From Candidatus Helarchaeota archaeon (GTDB lineage Archaea > Asgardarchaeota > Lokiarchaeia > Helarchaeales > HEL-GB-A), in the NCBI GenBank assembly GCA_013375455.1, contig JABXJT010000020.1, forward strand, positions 9,148-73,147: DNA of 64,000 bases, written 5' to 3'. Shown piece by piece: positions 37,749 to 45,325 of this stretch. The notes beneath the pieces were generated by a model. It was given only the letters and a program-made list of their open reading frames with translations, was not told where the DNA came from and searched no databases. The translations under genes were made by a program, and so were the position numbers. How positions within the stretch are numbered: position 1 is the stretch's first letter; each line of letters starts with the position of its first letter.

Positions 37749-37970
37749 ATGGAAATCTTTTACCCATATATTACAAATAAGAAAGAATGCCGAGGCTGTG
37801 AAGACTGCGTGAATTGCTGTCCAGTCAGAGCAATTAGCTATGATAATAATAAAGAGTGGCACATAGATAAGGAAAAGTGTAGAAATTACCAGAAAAAAAT
37901 TCAAGATACATGTATGAATTGCGTTCAATACTGTAGAAGGAATATATTACAGTTAAAAGAAGAAGTATAA
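37749..37970 (+). CDS. small 2[4Fe-4S] ferredoxin-like protein of the Fwd operon
   Basis: 73 residues. Eight cysteine positions: CRGCEDCVNCCP in the first half and CRNYQ...CMNCVQYC later, enough for two clusters though the second motif spacing is irregular. It resembles FwdG-like small electron carriers for formylmethanofuran dehydrogenase. Located 88 bp after fwdC and 20 bp before fwdD, so it is part of the operon. Cytoplasmic. Confidence 0.85.
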   Translation: MEIFYPYITNKKECRGCEDCVNCCPVRAISYDNNKEWHIDKEKCRNYQKKIQDTCMNCVQYCRRNILQLKEEV

Positions 37971-37990
37971 TTTGAAAGAGTGGAAAATGA

Positions 37991-38398
37991 ATGGAGTTTT
38001 ATAAATCTCTAGTTCCGCAAATTGATGTAATTGTTACAATTGGTAGAACAATCAATTTAGAGAAGACTGCGCGGTACGGAAAATTATCATCAGAGTATTT
38101 TGAAAACTCTGCGATATGTCTTATTCATCCTAACGATTTGAAAAAATTGGGGATGAAAGAAGGAAACCTTAAAATTACAACAGAGATCGGCTCAGTTATT
38201 GTGAGAGCAGTGAGTAGTGAAAATGAAACCAGTGAAGGAATTATTGTAATCGCGAATGGTCCATGGGCAAACAGACTTCTTGGTGAGGAAAATTTTCAAA
38301 GGAACCAGCTTTGGTTCAAGGCGATTGCTGAAACGACTAAAGAAAAGGTATCGACATTAGAAATGATTCTCAAAGAATTAGCTGGGGAGGGGAATTAG
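37991..38398 (+). CDS. fwdD: formylmethanofuran dehydrogenase subunit D-like (molybdopterin-binding)
   Basis: 135 residues, the usual size. It forms the molybdopterin-dinucleotide-binding beta-barrel: VTIGRTINLEKTARYG, AICLIHPNDLKKLGMKEGN, SVIVRAV and IVVIANGPWANRLLG segments. It completes the pterin site with FwdB. Its stop codon is followed directly by the next start (TAG then ATG), and a strong GGGGAGGGGA ribosome-binding site for the next gene lies inside its end, so translation is coupled. Confidence 0.88.
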   Translation: MEFYKSLVPQIDVIVTIGRTINLEKTARYGKLSSEYFENSAICLIHPNDLKKLGMKEGNLKITTEIGSVIVRAVSSENETSEGIIVIANGPWANRLLGEENFQRNQLWFKAIAETTKEKVSTLEMILKELAGEGN

Positions 38399-38869
38399 AT
38401 GGGGAAATTAAATGCATTTCAACTTTACAATTTACTCCCAAAAACGAATTGTAAAGAATGTGGCGAATCTACGTGTATGGCCTTTGCAACCAAATTATTA
38501 ACTCTGGAAAGGAAAATTGATGAGTGTCCATACTTGTTGGAGTCCAAATTTAAAGCGAACTATGAGAAATTAAAGGAGTTACTCGCACCAGCTGAAGGTG
38601 CATTGGAAACAGGGTTAACATTGGATAGGAATCTTTGTACTGGATGCGGAAATTGCGTGGTATCTTGTCCTCCGAATGCTAGGGTTTGTGAAGAGTGTAA
38701 AAAAGGAGGCGGACCAAGTCCAGATAATGAAAAGGTAATTTTTCGAGTGATAGATAGTAAGGCCGAGATAATAAATTTGAAAATATGCCGTCGTTACGAG
38801 CCTCCCATTACCAATTGTAGGATTTGTGAGACTTTCTGCCCAACTCGTGCGATAGAAATACTGAGGTGA
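38399..38869 (+). CDS. iron-sulfur protein: Fe4 domain plus ferredoxin, Fwd operon
   Basis: 156 residues. The N-terminus carries the Cys-rich Fe-S domain of CO dehydrogenase/corrinoid proteins (LPKTNCKECGESTCMAFATK, four-cysteine pattern), and the C-terminus has two ferredoxin motifs, CTGCGNCVVSCP and CRICETFCPTRA. It likely hands electrons from ferredoxin to FwdB; the AcsC/CdhD-like N-terminal domain is an unusual attachment and suggests a link to the corrinoid/CODH side of C1 metabolism. Operon-internal, coupled to fwdD and 4 bp from fwdB. Confidence 0.85.
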   Translation: MGKLNAFQLYNLLPKTNCKECGESTCMAFATKLLTLERKIDECPYLLESKFKANYEKLKELLAPAEGALETGLTLDRNLCTGCGNCVVSCPPNARVCEECKKGGGPSPDNEKVIFRVIDSKAEIINLKICRRYEPPITNCRICETFCPTRAIEILR

Positions 38870-38873
38870 GAGA

Positions 38874-40151
38874 ATGGGCGAATTGAAAACAAATCTAGTA
38901 TGTACTGGCTGCTCACTTTTATGCGATGATATTGCAGTAGAAATTGAAAATGGGAAAATTAAGACCACGCATAATGTTTGTGCGCGAGGATATGGACGAT
39001 TTTATCAAGTAGATTTCAAGTACCGCATCTTAAGCCCGCTTTTAAAAATGAATGGAAAACAAAAGGAAATATCATACGAGAAAGCAATAAAAGAGTCTGT
39101 TAATTTGTTAAAAAATGCAGAGAATCCATTTTTATATGGTTGGGCGTCTACGGTCTCGGCAACACAGAAAAAAGGAATTCAACTTGCTCAAAAATATAAA
39201 GCGGCTATCGATTGTGCTTCGACTTGTACCATTGGGATGGCCATTCAGCGTTTCATCCAGGAAAATATTGAAATCTCTAAATTACCTGACATTCGAGACA
39301 ATGCAGATTTGCTGGTATTTTGGGGAAGTAACCCTACCGCATCGCACATTCGACTCTTGAGCAAGTACGCATTGCTTGCGAGGGGAAAAAATACTGATCG
39401 GGGGATGGAGGATAGAACGGCAATCACTGTAGATATCAGAACCACGGACATGGCAAGATTTTCTGAAGAATTTTTACAAATAACTCCTGGAGGCGATACA
39501 GCCTTACTTGAGAGTCTAATGCAAATCATTCAAGGTAAATCATTCTCGAAAGAAAGGGTTGCAAATATTCCGCGAAAGACCATCTACAATGTCGCAAACC
39601 TCATAAAAGAAGCCCGGTTCGGTTTTATGTTTTTTGGAAATGGGTATGTGAAGACTCAAGAAAATATGGATGTATTAATTCAATTCATTGAAACATTAAA
39701 GCAAAAAGGGATTAATTTCGGAGCTATTCCACTCGATGGTGGCTATAATGCGATCGGATTTAATAAAAATTTGAAAACCCAGGTAAAAACGGCGTTACAC
39801 GCAGATTTCAGGCAGAATATAGCATGTAAAGAGCAAAGCCTTTTAATCGATTCATTAAAAACTGGCTCCGTGGATCTCTTATTTGTAGTTGGCTCTGATC
39901 CCATCTCAAATCTGCCATTTAATCTAAGTAAGCAAATAGCCAAGATACCCATGATAGCAATAGATTTCCAACAGACCCCGACCACTATGCTTTCTAGGAT
40001 TGTAATTCCCACTACTATTCCTGGTGTAGAGAGTGCTGGCACGGCATATCGGTTAGATTTCGAGCCAGTTACGTTGAAAAGATTTTTGGATCCACCAGCT
40101 GGAGTTCATTCAGATGGAAAAATAATAGAGGATCTACTAAGGAACTCTTAA
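38874..40151 (+). CDS. fwdB: formylmethanofuran dehydrogenase subunit B-like (catalytic)
   Basis: 425 residues, typical length. The N-terminal [4Fe-4S] motif is CTGCSLLCDD at about residues 10-19. The catalytic molybdenum or tungsten-ligand cysteine is expected in CASTCTIGM (residues about 109-117). Further family stretches are LLVFWGSNPTASHIR and VGSDPISNLPF. It carries out CO2 reduction to formate with ferredoxin electrons in the formylmethanofuran dehydrogenase complex. The formyl-transferring subunit FwdA is not in the window. Last gene of the operon; RBS GAGGTGAG precedes its start. Confidence 0.92.
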   Translation: MGELKTNLVCTGCSLLCDDIAVEIENGKIKTTHNVCARGYGRFYQVDFKYRILSPLLKMNGKQKEISYEKAIKESVNLLKNAENPFLYGWASTVSATQKKGIQLAQKYKAAIDCASTCTIGMAIQRFIQENIEISKLPDIRDNADLLVFWGSNPTASHIRLLSKYALLARGKNTDRGMEDRTAITVDIRTTDMARFSEEFLQITPGGDTALLESLMQIIQGKSFSKERVANIPRKTIYNVANLIKEARFGFMFFGNGYVKTQENMDVLIQFIETLKQKGINFGAIPLDGGYNAIGFNKNLKTQVKTALHADFRQNIACKEQSLLIDSLKTGSVDLLFVVGSDPISNLPFNLSKQIAKIPMIAIDFQQTPTTMLSRIVIPTTIPGVESAGTAYRLDFEPVTLKRFLDPPAGVHSDGKIIEDLLRNS

Positions 40152-40162
40152 TAGATATTCTT

Positions 40163-40699
40163 TCAACTGGTTCGTTGCTTCAATGCGTCATTCAATATTT
40201 TTGCTTTTTCCTTAACTTTATGTACTGATTCTCTGATATAAACAAGGTCTTCTTCTTGCGTCTTTCGGATAATCTTTCCTTTGCCAACGACTATTGAATT
40301 CGGAGGAATCTGGGTATTGGGAAGTATGAGAGCACCTGCACCAATCAATGTATTATCTCCGATTTTTGCTCCATCAATGACACGGGCGCCGATTCCCACA
40401 ATTACATTGTTGCCAATTTGGCATTTGTGGGCAATTACTCCGTGGGAAAGCAGCGTATTAGTGCCAATAATTGAACTTTCCACGAAACAGTGTTCATGCA
40501 CTGCACTTCCTTCACCGACTTCGCAGGTAGACGTGTCACCACGGCAGGTCGTGCCAAACCAAATGCTCGTTCCTTCTTTTAAAATGACGTCACCAATTAA
40601 GAAGCAATTTGGGGCAATGAAAATTGATTCAATTTGAGGGCTCTTGCCTTTATAAGGTATTTTTTTAAACTTTAAGGTCTGTAACTTCGGTTCCTTCAT
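40163..40699 (-). CDS. gamma-class carbonic anhydrase-like protein (left-handed beta-helix)
   Basis: 178 residues. Left-handed beta-helix with hexapeptide repeats (IGDVIL, VGEGSAV, IGNNVIVGIGARV, IGDNTLIGAGALI) and a C-terminal helix. The three zinc-binding His are at positions 68, 86 and 91 (AVHEHC and LSHGVIAHKC), matching Cam/CamH-type gamma-carbonic anhydrases. It would interconvert CO2 and bicarbonate; near the CO2-reducing Fwd operon that is sensible. Some family members are acyltransferase-like or inactive. Convergent with fwdB, 11 bp apart. Confidence 0.85.
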   Translation of the reverse strand: MKEPKLQTLKFKKIPYKGKSPQIESIFIAPNCFLIGDVILKEGTSIWFGTTCRGDTSTCEVGEGSAVHEHCFVESSIIGTNTLLSHGVIAHKCQIGNNVIVGIGARVIDGAKIGDNTLIGAGALILPNTQIPPNSIVVGKGKIIRKTQEEDLVYIRESVHKVKEKAKILNDALKQRTS

Positions 40700-40792
40700 A
40701 TCTTACACCTTCTGAGTTCAGTCAGATTGGACTTTAAATGATGTCTAGTTTCATATAAATTCTTTAATACAGTTTCACTAAAGTTTAATGAT

Positions 40793-41506
40793 ATGCCTTT
40801 CGATAAAGACCAATTAACTGCTGCGGAGAAAGCCATTCTTGGCAGGTGCGGTTCGTTCTGTCCAGCTTGCGATGCGTACATAGGAAAAGCGAAGGATTAT
40901 GCGAAAGAAATCTTTGATAGCCTAGGGATTGATGATAAAAAGATAAAAAAAGCAGCTGAGAGCCTTCTGGAAGTAATGGATCAAGTCAATTATGATGATG
41001 TGGTCGGTTTTTTCAATTTAGGAGTTAAAGCAAAAGAGTATGAAGAGTTTAAGAAGTTTTTGGAAGTGATTGCGGTAGGAAAAGTTTCGTTGGAGGAGGA
41101 ATTTGACATTAAAGCTTTCCAAAGAGTTCTCAGAAAATTTGTCAAATCACCGAACTGTACTGGATGTGGTCTCGGGGCAGGAGGGGCAACAAAAATGTGC
41201 CCAATTTTAGTCTGCTGTGAAGAGAAAGGTTATCTCACTTGTGCCGAATGTCCCGATTTCCAAGAGCATAACACTTGTGTAACCGTTAATGAAAATCAAA
41301 TTCCCTCTATGATCACTGATAACGTCACGTTTTTTAAATTAATTACTAGCCGGTACATGAATTGGAATGTAGAGAACCTAAAGAAAATTTTTAGGAAGGG
41401 TTATAAGCAATATATTAAAGAAATGAAAGAAAAGTGTGAAAAAGGATTTTATTCAGGTCAAATTATTTGCAAAGATAAGGTTCTCCGCGATTTATTAGGC
41501 TTCTAA
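40793..41506 (+). CDS. DUF3795 domain protein
   Basis: 237 residues. Three cysteine clusters characterise DUF3795: CGSFCPACDAYIG near residue 19, CTGCGLGAGGATKMCPILVCCEEKG-type segment in the middle (here CTGCGLG, then CPILVCCEEKG) and TCAECPDF. Likely metal- or Fe-S-binding; role unknown. The N-terminal half is helical and the C-terminus is lysine-rich. Common in anaerobic bacteria and archaea as a stand-alone gene. Divergent from the carbonic-anhydrase-like gene. Confidence 0.75.
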   Translation: MPFDKDQLTAAEKAILGRCGSFCPACDAYIGKAKDYAKEIFDSLGIDDKKIKKAAESLLEVMDQVNYDDVVGFFNLGVKAKEYEEFKKFLEVIAVGKVSLEEEFDIKAFQRVLRKFVKSPNCTGCGLGAGGATKMCPILVCCEEKGYLTCAECPDFQEHNTCVTVNENQIPSMITDNVTFFKLITSRYMNWNVENLKKIFRKGYKQYIKEMKEKCEKGFYSGQIICKDKVLRDLLGF

Positions 41507-41588
41507 TTCTAATAAAAAAATTTTAAATCGGTCTAGAAATGACATTATTTCAAAATATTGTGAATATAACCGTTCGGATGGTTTTGAA

Positions 41589-43022
41589 ATGGTAATGGAT
41601 GAAAAAATTTTTCAGGAATTGAAGGCGATTGTTGGTGAGAAAAACATCTCATCGAGAGAGGCAGATAGGATTGCATACGGTCGAGATGCTTTTCCCCTAA
41701 AAATAATGCAATATAAATTGCCTTCAGTTTTAGAACAGCCATTCCCTGATTGTATCGTATGGGTGGAATCGGTAGAACAAATCTCACGTATTTTAAAGAT
41801 TGCTAATGAAAAAAAAATACCAATCATTCCATATGGGGGAGGTGCGGGAGTTAATGGTGGAATTGTTCCATTAACTGGCGGGATTTCCATTGATCTAAAA
41901 AAATTAAGAAAAATTGAGATTAATGAAGAATCAAATTTTGTGTTGTGTCAAGCTGGGGTAATTGGGCAGCATCTTGAGAATTATCTAAATAAAAAAGGTT
42001 ATACATTGGGTCACTTACCTAGTTCTTTAACGACAAGTACCATTGGGGGTTTTGTGGCCACTCGCTCAGCAGGTGCATTATCATCATTATATGGCAACAT
42101 AGAGGATATGGTTCTAGATTTAGAGGTGGTGCTTCCAAGTGGCGAAATCATTCATACTAATCCATCCCGCGTTCCTCGGAAGGCAGTTGGACCAAACTTT
42201 AATGAGGTGTTTATTGGCACAGAAGGAACCTTTGGAATCATAACGGATGTTTGTTTAAGTATTAAAAGAAATCCAGATATCAGAGAATTCGCTGGGTTCC
42301 TGTTTCCTACCTTGGCTGCAGGGCTCCGTGCCGTGAAGAAGATTTTGAATGCCGGAATTAAACCGTCCATTATCCGGCTCTATGAATCCGTGGAAGCGCG
42401 AATGGTGTATCATATAGAAGATATTGGAAAAGAAGAGAGTTATTTAACGTTATCCTTTGATGGCTACAACGAAACCAGAGAATTTGTTAATTACCTGAAA
42501 AAAATTTGTACTGAAATTTGTTTCAAAGAAGGTGCTAAGGATATGGGAGCAGAGGGTGGGAAAATTTGGTTTCAAAATCGATTGAATATGTATTATCCAA
42601 ATCCAGACTATGTTAAGATGAATGTTTTGGCGGATACAATCGATGTAGTCACGACATATGATAATTTAGAGAATTTATTTAATAAAATGAAAGAGGCCAT
42701 TCAAAGTAAAAGGGTAACGGTGATGGCTCACTGGTCCCATTTTTATTTAGAAGGTGGCAGCATGTATTTAATTTTTGTGATGCTTGAGAAAGACACCGAA
42801 AAAGACCAGAAAGCTTCTAGATTATACAAGGAAACTTGGATGAATGGCTTAAAGGCTTGTATTGAGAATGGGGGATCCATCAGTCATCATCATGGAATCG
42901 GGATATTCCGGGGCGATTTCATGGAACAGGAGTTAGGTGCTGGTACATATAATTTATTGAAAGGCATTAAAAAGTTGATTGACCCGAATGGGATAATGAA
43001 TCCGGGCAAATTGGGATTATAG
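41589..43022 (+). CDS. FAD-linked oxidase, AGPS/GlcD-like
   Basis: 477 residues. N-terminal FAD_binding_4 domain (IPIIPYGGGAGVNGG, STIGGFVATRSAG, YGNIEDMVLDLEVVLPSG, GTEGTFGIITD) and a C-terminal FAD-oxidase domain with NGGSISHHHGIG, H433-H435. The combination of YGNIED and SHHHG is especially like alkyldihydroxyacetonephosphate synthase (AGPS), the ether-bond enzyme, more than like typical GlcD. The next gene is a GlcF-like Fe-S subunit, so it is probably a flavin oxidase of a 2-hydroxy acid or polyol phosphate passing electrons to Fe-S. Starts ATG 41589 or 41595. Confidence 0.85.
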   Translation: MVMDEKIFQELKAIVGEKNISSREADRIAYGRDAFPLKIMQYKLPSVLEQPFPDCIVWVESVEQISRILKIANEKKIPIIPYGGGAGVNGGIVPLTGGISIDLKKLRKIEINEESNFVLCQAGVIGQHLENYLNKKGYTLGHLPSSLTTSTIGGFVATRSAGALSSLYGNIEDMVLDLEVVLPSGEIIHTNPSRVPRKAVGPNFNEVFIGTEGTFGIITDVCLSIKRNPDIREFAGFLFPTLAAGLRAVKKILNAGIKPSIIRLYESVEARMVYHIEDIGKEESYLTLSFDGYNETREFVNYLKKICTEICFKEGAKDMGAEGGKIWFQNRLNMYYPNPDYVKMNVLADTIDVVTTYDNLENLFNKMKEAIQSKRVTVMAHWSHFYLEGGSMYLIFVMLEKDTEKDQKASRLYKETWMNGLKACIENGGSISHHHGIGIFRGDFMEQELGAGTYNLLKGIKKLIDPNGIMNPGKLGL

Positions 43023-44159
43023 GTGGCTATTTTGTCTCAGAAAAAGGGTTTCTCCCGTAAGATTCGATTACGACTGGAAATGTGCAGTACATGCATGAAG
43101 ATGTGCCGTGACCAATGTCCTACAGCCATCGCATCTGGCATGGAAAGTTTTACTCCCTATATCCGTTCATTACATGTTAATTTAAATGAAAAAAGAATCC
43201 GTTCTTATGATGAAGGGGCGTTAGACAGCATTTTTTCATGTCTTACCTGCAATCTGTGTAATACCTTCTGCCTCCCGAAAATTAACGAGGAGGAATTGAT
43301 GAAATTAGCGAGAGCGTCAATCATAGACGCAGGCATTAATGTCTCAAAATACTCCAAAATCAGTAATAGTATCAGTAAGCATCACAATCCGCTCGAAGAA
43401 GCACATCAAAAGCGATTTGAATCCGTACAGGATTTAATTAAGAGGAAAAAAACTGTTGATACGCTGCTCTTTTTTGGATGCATTGGATTATACAGGGAAA
43501 AAGAAATAGCAAGAGCCACCATTGAATTACTCAATAAATTGGGGATCGATTTCACCGTAATGGATGATGAATATTGTTGTGGTGCACCTGCTATTAGCAC
43601 GGGGTTTCTACAACCAGCCCTGGATGTAATGAATCACAATGTTAAAGAATGGCGAGAGCTTGGGATTAAAAATATTATTGCATTTTGCAGTGCGTGCTAC
43701 CGGACTATTAAAAATACCTACCCAGAACACGTGCCTGATTTTGATTTCAATGTCCAACATATTATTGAAGTGATTCTGGCACGCCTGAAAAACTTGCAAT
43801 TAAAAGAGTTGAATTCCAGAGTTACTTATCATGATCCCTGCCATCTCGGTCGTGGGATGGAGATTTATGACGAACCTCGAGATATTCTTAACAGCATTCC
43901 TGGAATCTCATTAAGAGAAATGGAACACGCTCGTGAGGAAGGATTTTGTTGCGGGGCAGGGGGTGGAGCTCGTTCAAATTTTCCTGATCTAGCTAAAGAT
44001 GTAGTGGTCATCCGAGTTAATGAAGCCAAGGATATTGGAGTAGATTTATTAATTTCAGCCTGCCCCTTATGCAAATATCACATAAAGAACTCGGAGAATA
44101 TTGGAAACATACAAGTCTTGGATATCGTAGAATTAGTCAATCAATTATTATATTTTTAG
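43023..44159 (+). CDS. GlcF/HdrD-like Fe-S subunit with CCG domains
   Basis: 378 residues, GTG start directly after the stop of the previous gene. Two ferredoxin motifs near the N-terminus (CSTCMKMCRDQCP, CLTCNLCNTFCLP), then two CCG domains (DDEYCCGAPAIST and GFCCGAGGGARSNFPD) that bind a 4Fe-4S cluster as in HdrB/HdrD and GlcF. It forms a complex with the AGPS/GlcD-like flavoprotein and passes electrons to another carrier. The last 73 bp are duplicated at 45216-45288. Alternative: D-lactate dehydrogenase subunit. Confidence 0.9.
   Translation: MAILSQKKGFSRKIRLRLEMCSTCMKMCRDQCPTAIASGMESFTPYIRSLHVNLNEKRIRSYDEGALDSIFSCLTCNLCNTFCLPKINEEELMKLARASIIDAGINVSKYSKISNSISKHHNPLEEAHQKRFESVQDLIKRKKTVDTLLFFGCIGLYREKEIARATIELLNKLGIDFTVMDDEYCCGAPAISTGFLQPALDVMNHNVKEWRELGIKNIIAFCSACYRTIKNTYPEHVPDFDFNVQHIIEVILARLKNLQLKELNSRVTYHDPCHLGRGMEIYDEPRDILNSIPGISLREMEHAREEGFCCGAGGGARSNFPDLAKDVVVIRVNEAKDIGVDLLISACPLCKYHIKNSENIGNIQVLDIVELVNQLLYF
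44087..44159 (+). repeat. 73-bp element, copy A (3' end of the GlcF-like gene)
   Basis: The last 73 bases of the GlcF-like gene, including its stop codon, recur at 45216-45288 with five mismatches (68 of 73 identical by eye). The block bounded by the two copies contains the alpha/beta hydrolase gene on the opposite strand. Confidence 0.9.
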
Positions 44160-44194
44160 AACTAATTAGAAACGCTAAAGAGGGAGAATTTGAT

Positions 44195-45097
44195 TTATTT
44201 TAAGAACTTTTGAATAAATTCACCGATTTTCTCAATTCCCTTCTGGCCTTCAGGGGCCATATTAGCAAAAGCTTGGAAAACATGAATCATGTCATCCCAA
44301 ACCTCTAGCGTCACATCCACACCCGCCGATTTTGCGCGTTCTGCACAGCGAACGGCATCATCAAGAAGGCATTCTGCTGATCCCACTTGAATTAACAGTG
44401 GAGGTAACCCTTGCAAGTTACCATAAAGAGGAGACGCAAGTGGATTCCGTGCATCAGCATCTCCTAGGTAAATTTCTGCCATCATTTCGAGGCCTTCTGG
44501 CGATACAAACGGATCTATTTCTGCTTTGGTTTTAACAGTTTCCCCAGTATTCGCTAAATCCGTCCAAGGTGAGAGAAAAACGGCCGCTACTGGTAAGGGA
44601 TCTCCCTCATCCCTCAATTTTATTAAAGTTGCCAATGTCAAACCGCCACCAGCGGAATCTCCCGCAATCACGATATTTTTTGGAGATATACCCTCTTTTG
44701 AAACAAGCCAACGGTAAGCCGTCATTGCATCCTCTAAAGCTGCAGGAAAGGGATGTTCTGGTGCAAGTCGATAATCAATAAGTAATGCGTGCGCTTTTGA
44801 GGCAAGTGCTATCCGCCCTACAAGTTCACGGTGAGTACCAATACCCCCAGCTACATAACCGCCACCATGCAAATAAAGAATCGCATTCTTTTTTGCGATA
44901 TCAGGAAGAGTGAGCCATAAAGCTTTCATCCCTTCAATTTCCAGTTTTTTTCGTTTCACGCCTTTTGGAATACGTGACATTGCGGCTAAGGTTTCTAATC
45001 CTTCACGTATCGCTTCCACGCTTGGTTCTGCTGACGCTTGAGCTTGAAACGCTCTTAATTGTTCTATAATATTTTTCATTCCTTGACTAACCATCAT
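44195..45097 (-). CDS. alpha/beta hydrolase, HSL-type esterase/lipase
   Basis: 300 residues. Oxyanion-hole motif LHGGGYVAGG at about 76-85, nucleophile elbow GDSAGGG (Ser about residue 147), and a C-terminal His in DMIHVFQAF complete the usual hormone-sensitive-lipase (family IV) set. Likely a carboxylesterase on small or medium acyl esters; no signal peptide. It lies between two copies of the 73-bp GlcF-like tail, in opposite orientation, which suggests that the region was rearranged. Start ATG 45097. Confidence 0.9.
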   Translation of the reverse strand: MMVSQGMKNIIEQLRAFQAQASAEPSVEAIREGLETLAAMSRIPKGVKRKKLEIEGMKALWLTLPDIAKKNAILYLHGGGYVAGGIGTHRELVGRIALASKAHALLIDYRLAPEHPFPAALEDAMTAYRWLVSKEGISPKNIVIAGDSAGGGLTLATLIKLRDEGDPLPVAAVFLSPWTDLANTGETVKTKAEIDPFVSPEGLEMMAEIYLGDADARNPLASPLYGNLQGLPPLLIQVGSAECLLDDAVRCAERAKSAGVDVTLEVWDDMIHVFQAFANMAPEGQKGIEKIGEFIQKFLK

Positions 45098-45182
45098 TAA
45101 TTCCCTCTGCTTATTGTATTGAGATTACGGGAAATTACAAATAAAAGTTTTTGGATGATTCATTACTTTCTATCCATTCTAA

Positions 45183-45213
45183 TAAGGAAACAAATAGTGA
45201 AAATTTAAAATGT
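45183..45213 (+). repeat. 31-bp copy of the leader of the gene at 48499
   Basis: The sequence 45183-45213 matches 48472-48502 with the same spacing and only three mismatches, the last 20 bases being identical (ATAGTGAAAATTTAAAATGT). At 48472 this run is the leader and first codon of the SCP2-like gene. Here it runs directly into the GlcF-like tail remnant. Confidence 0.8.
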
Positions 45214-45288
45214 GTGAACTCTGAAAATATTGGAAACATACAAGTCTTGGATATCGTAGAAGTAGTCGTTCAATTATTATATTTTTAG
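45210..45288 (+). pseudogene. chimeric remnant: copied leader joined to GlcF-like gene tail
   Basis: Directly after the copied leader, bases 45216-45288 reproduce the 3' end of the GlcF-like gene (copy B of the 73-bp repeat). The tail frame reads NSENIGNIQVLDIVEVVVQLLYF before TAG. The ATG that belongs to the leader is in another frame and stops after a few codons. This is a scar, most simply what remains after a duplicated block starting with an SCP2-like gene and ending with a GlcF-like gene was deleted. Not a functional gene. Confidence 0.75.
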
Positions 45289-45325
45289 ATAAGAGTCTAT
45301 TGAAGATATCGGAAAAAATAAGAAA

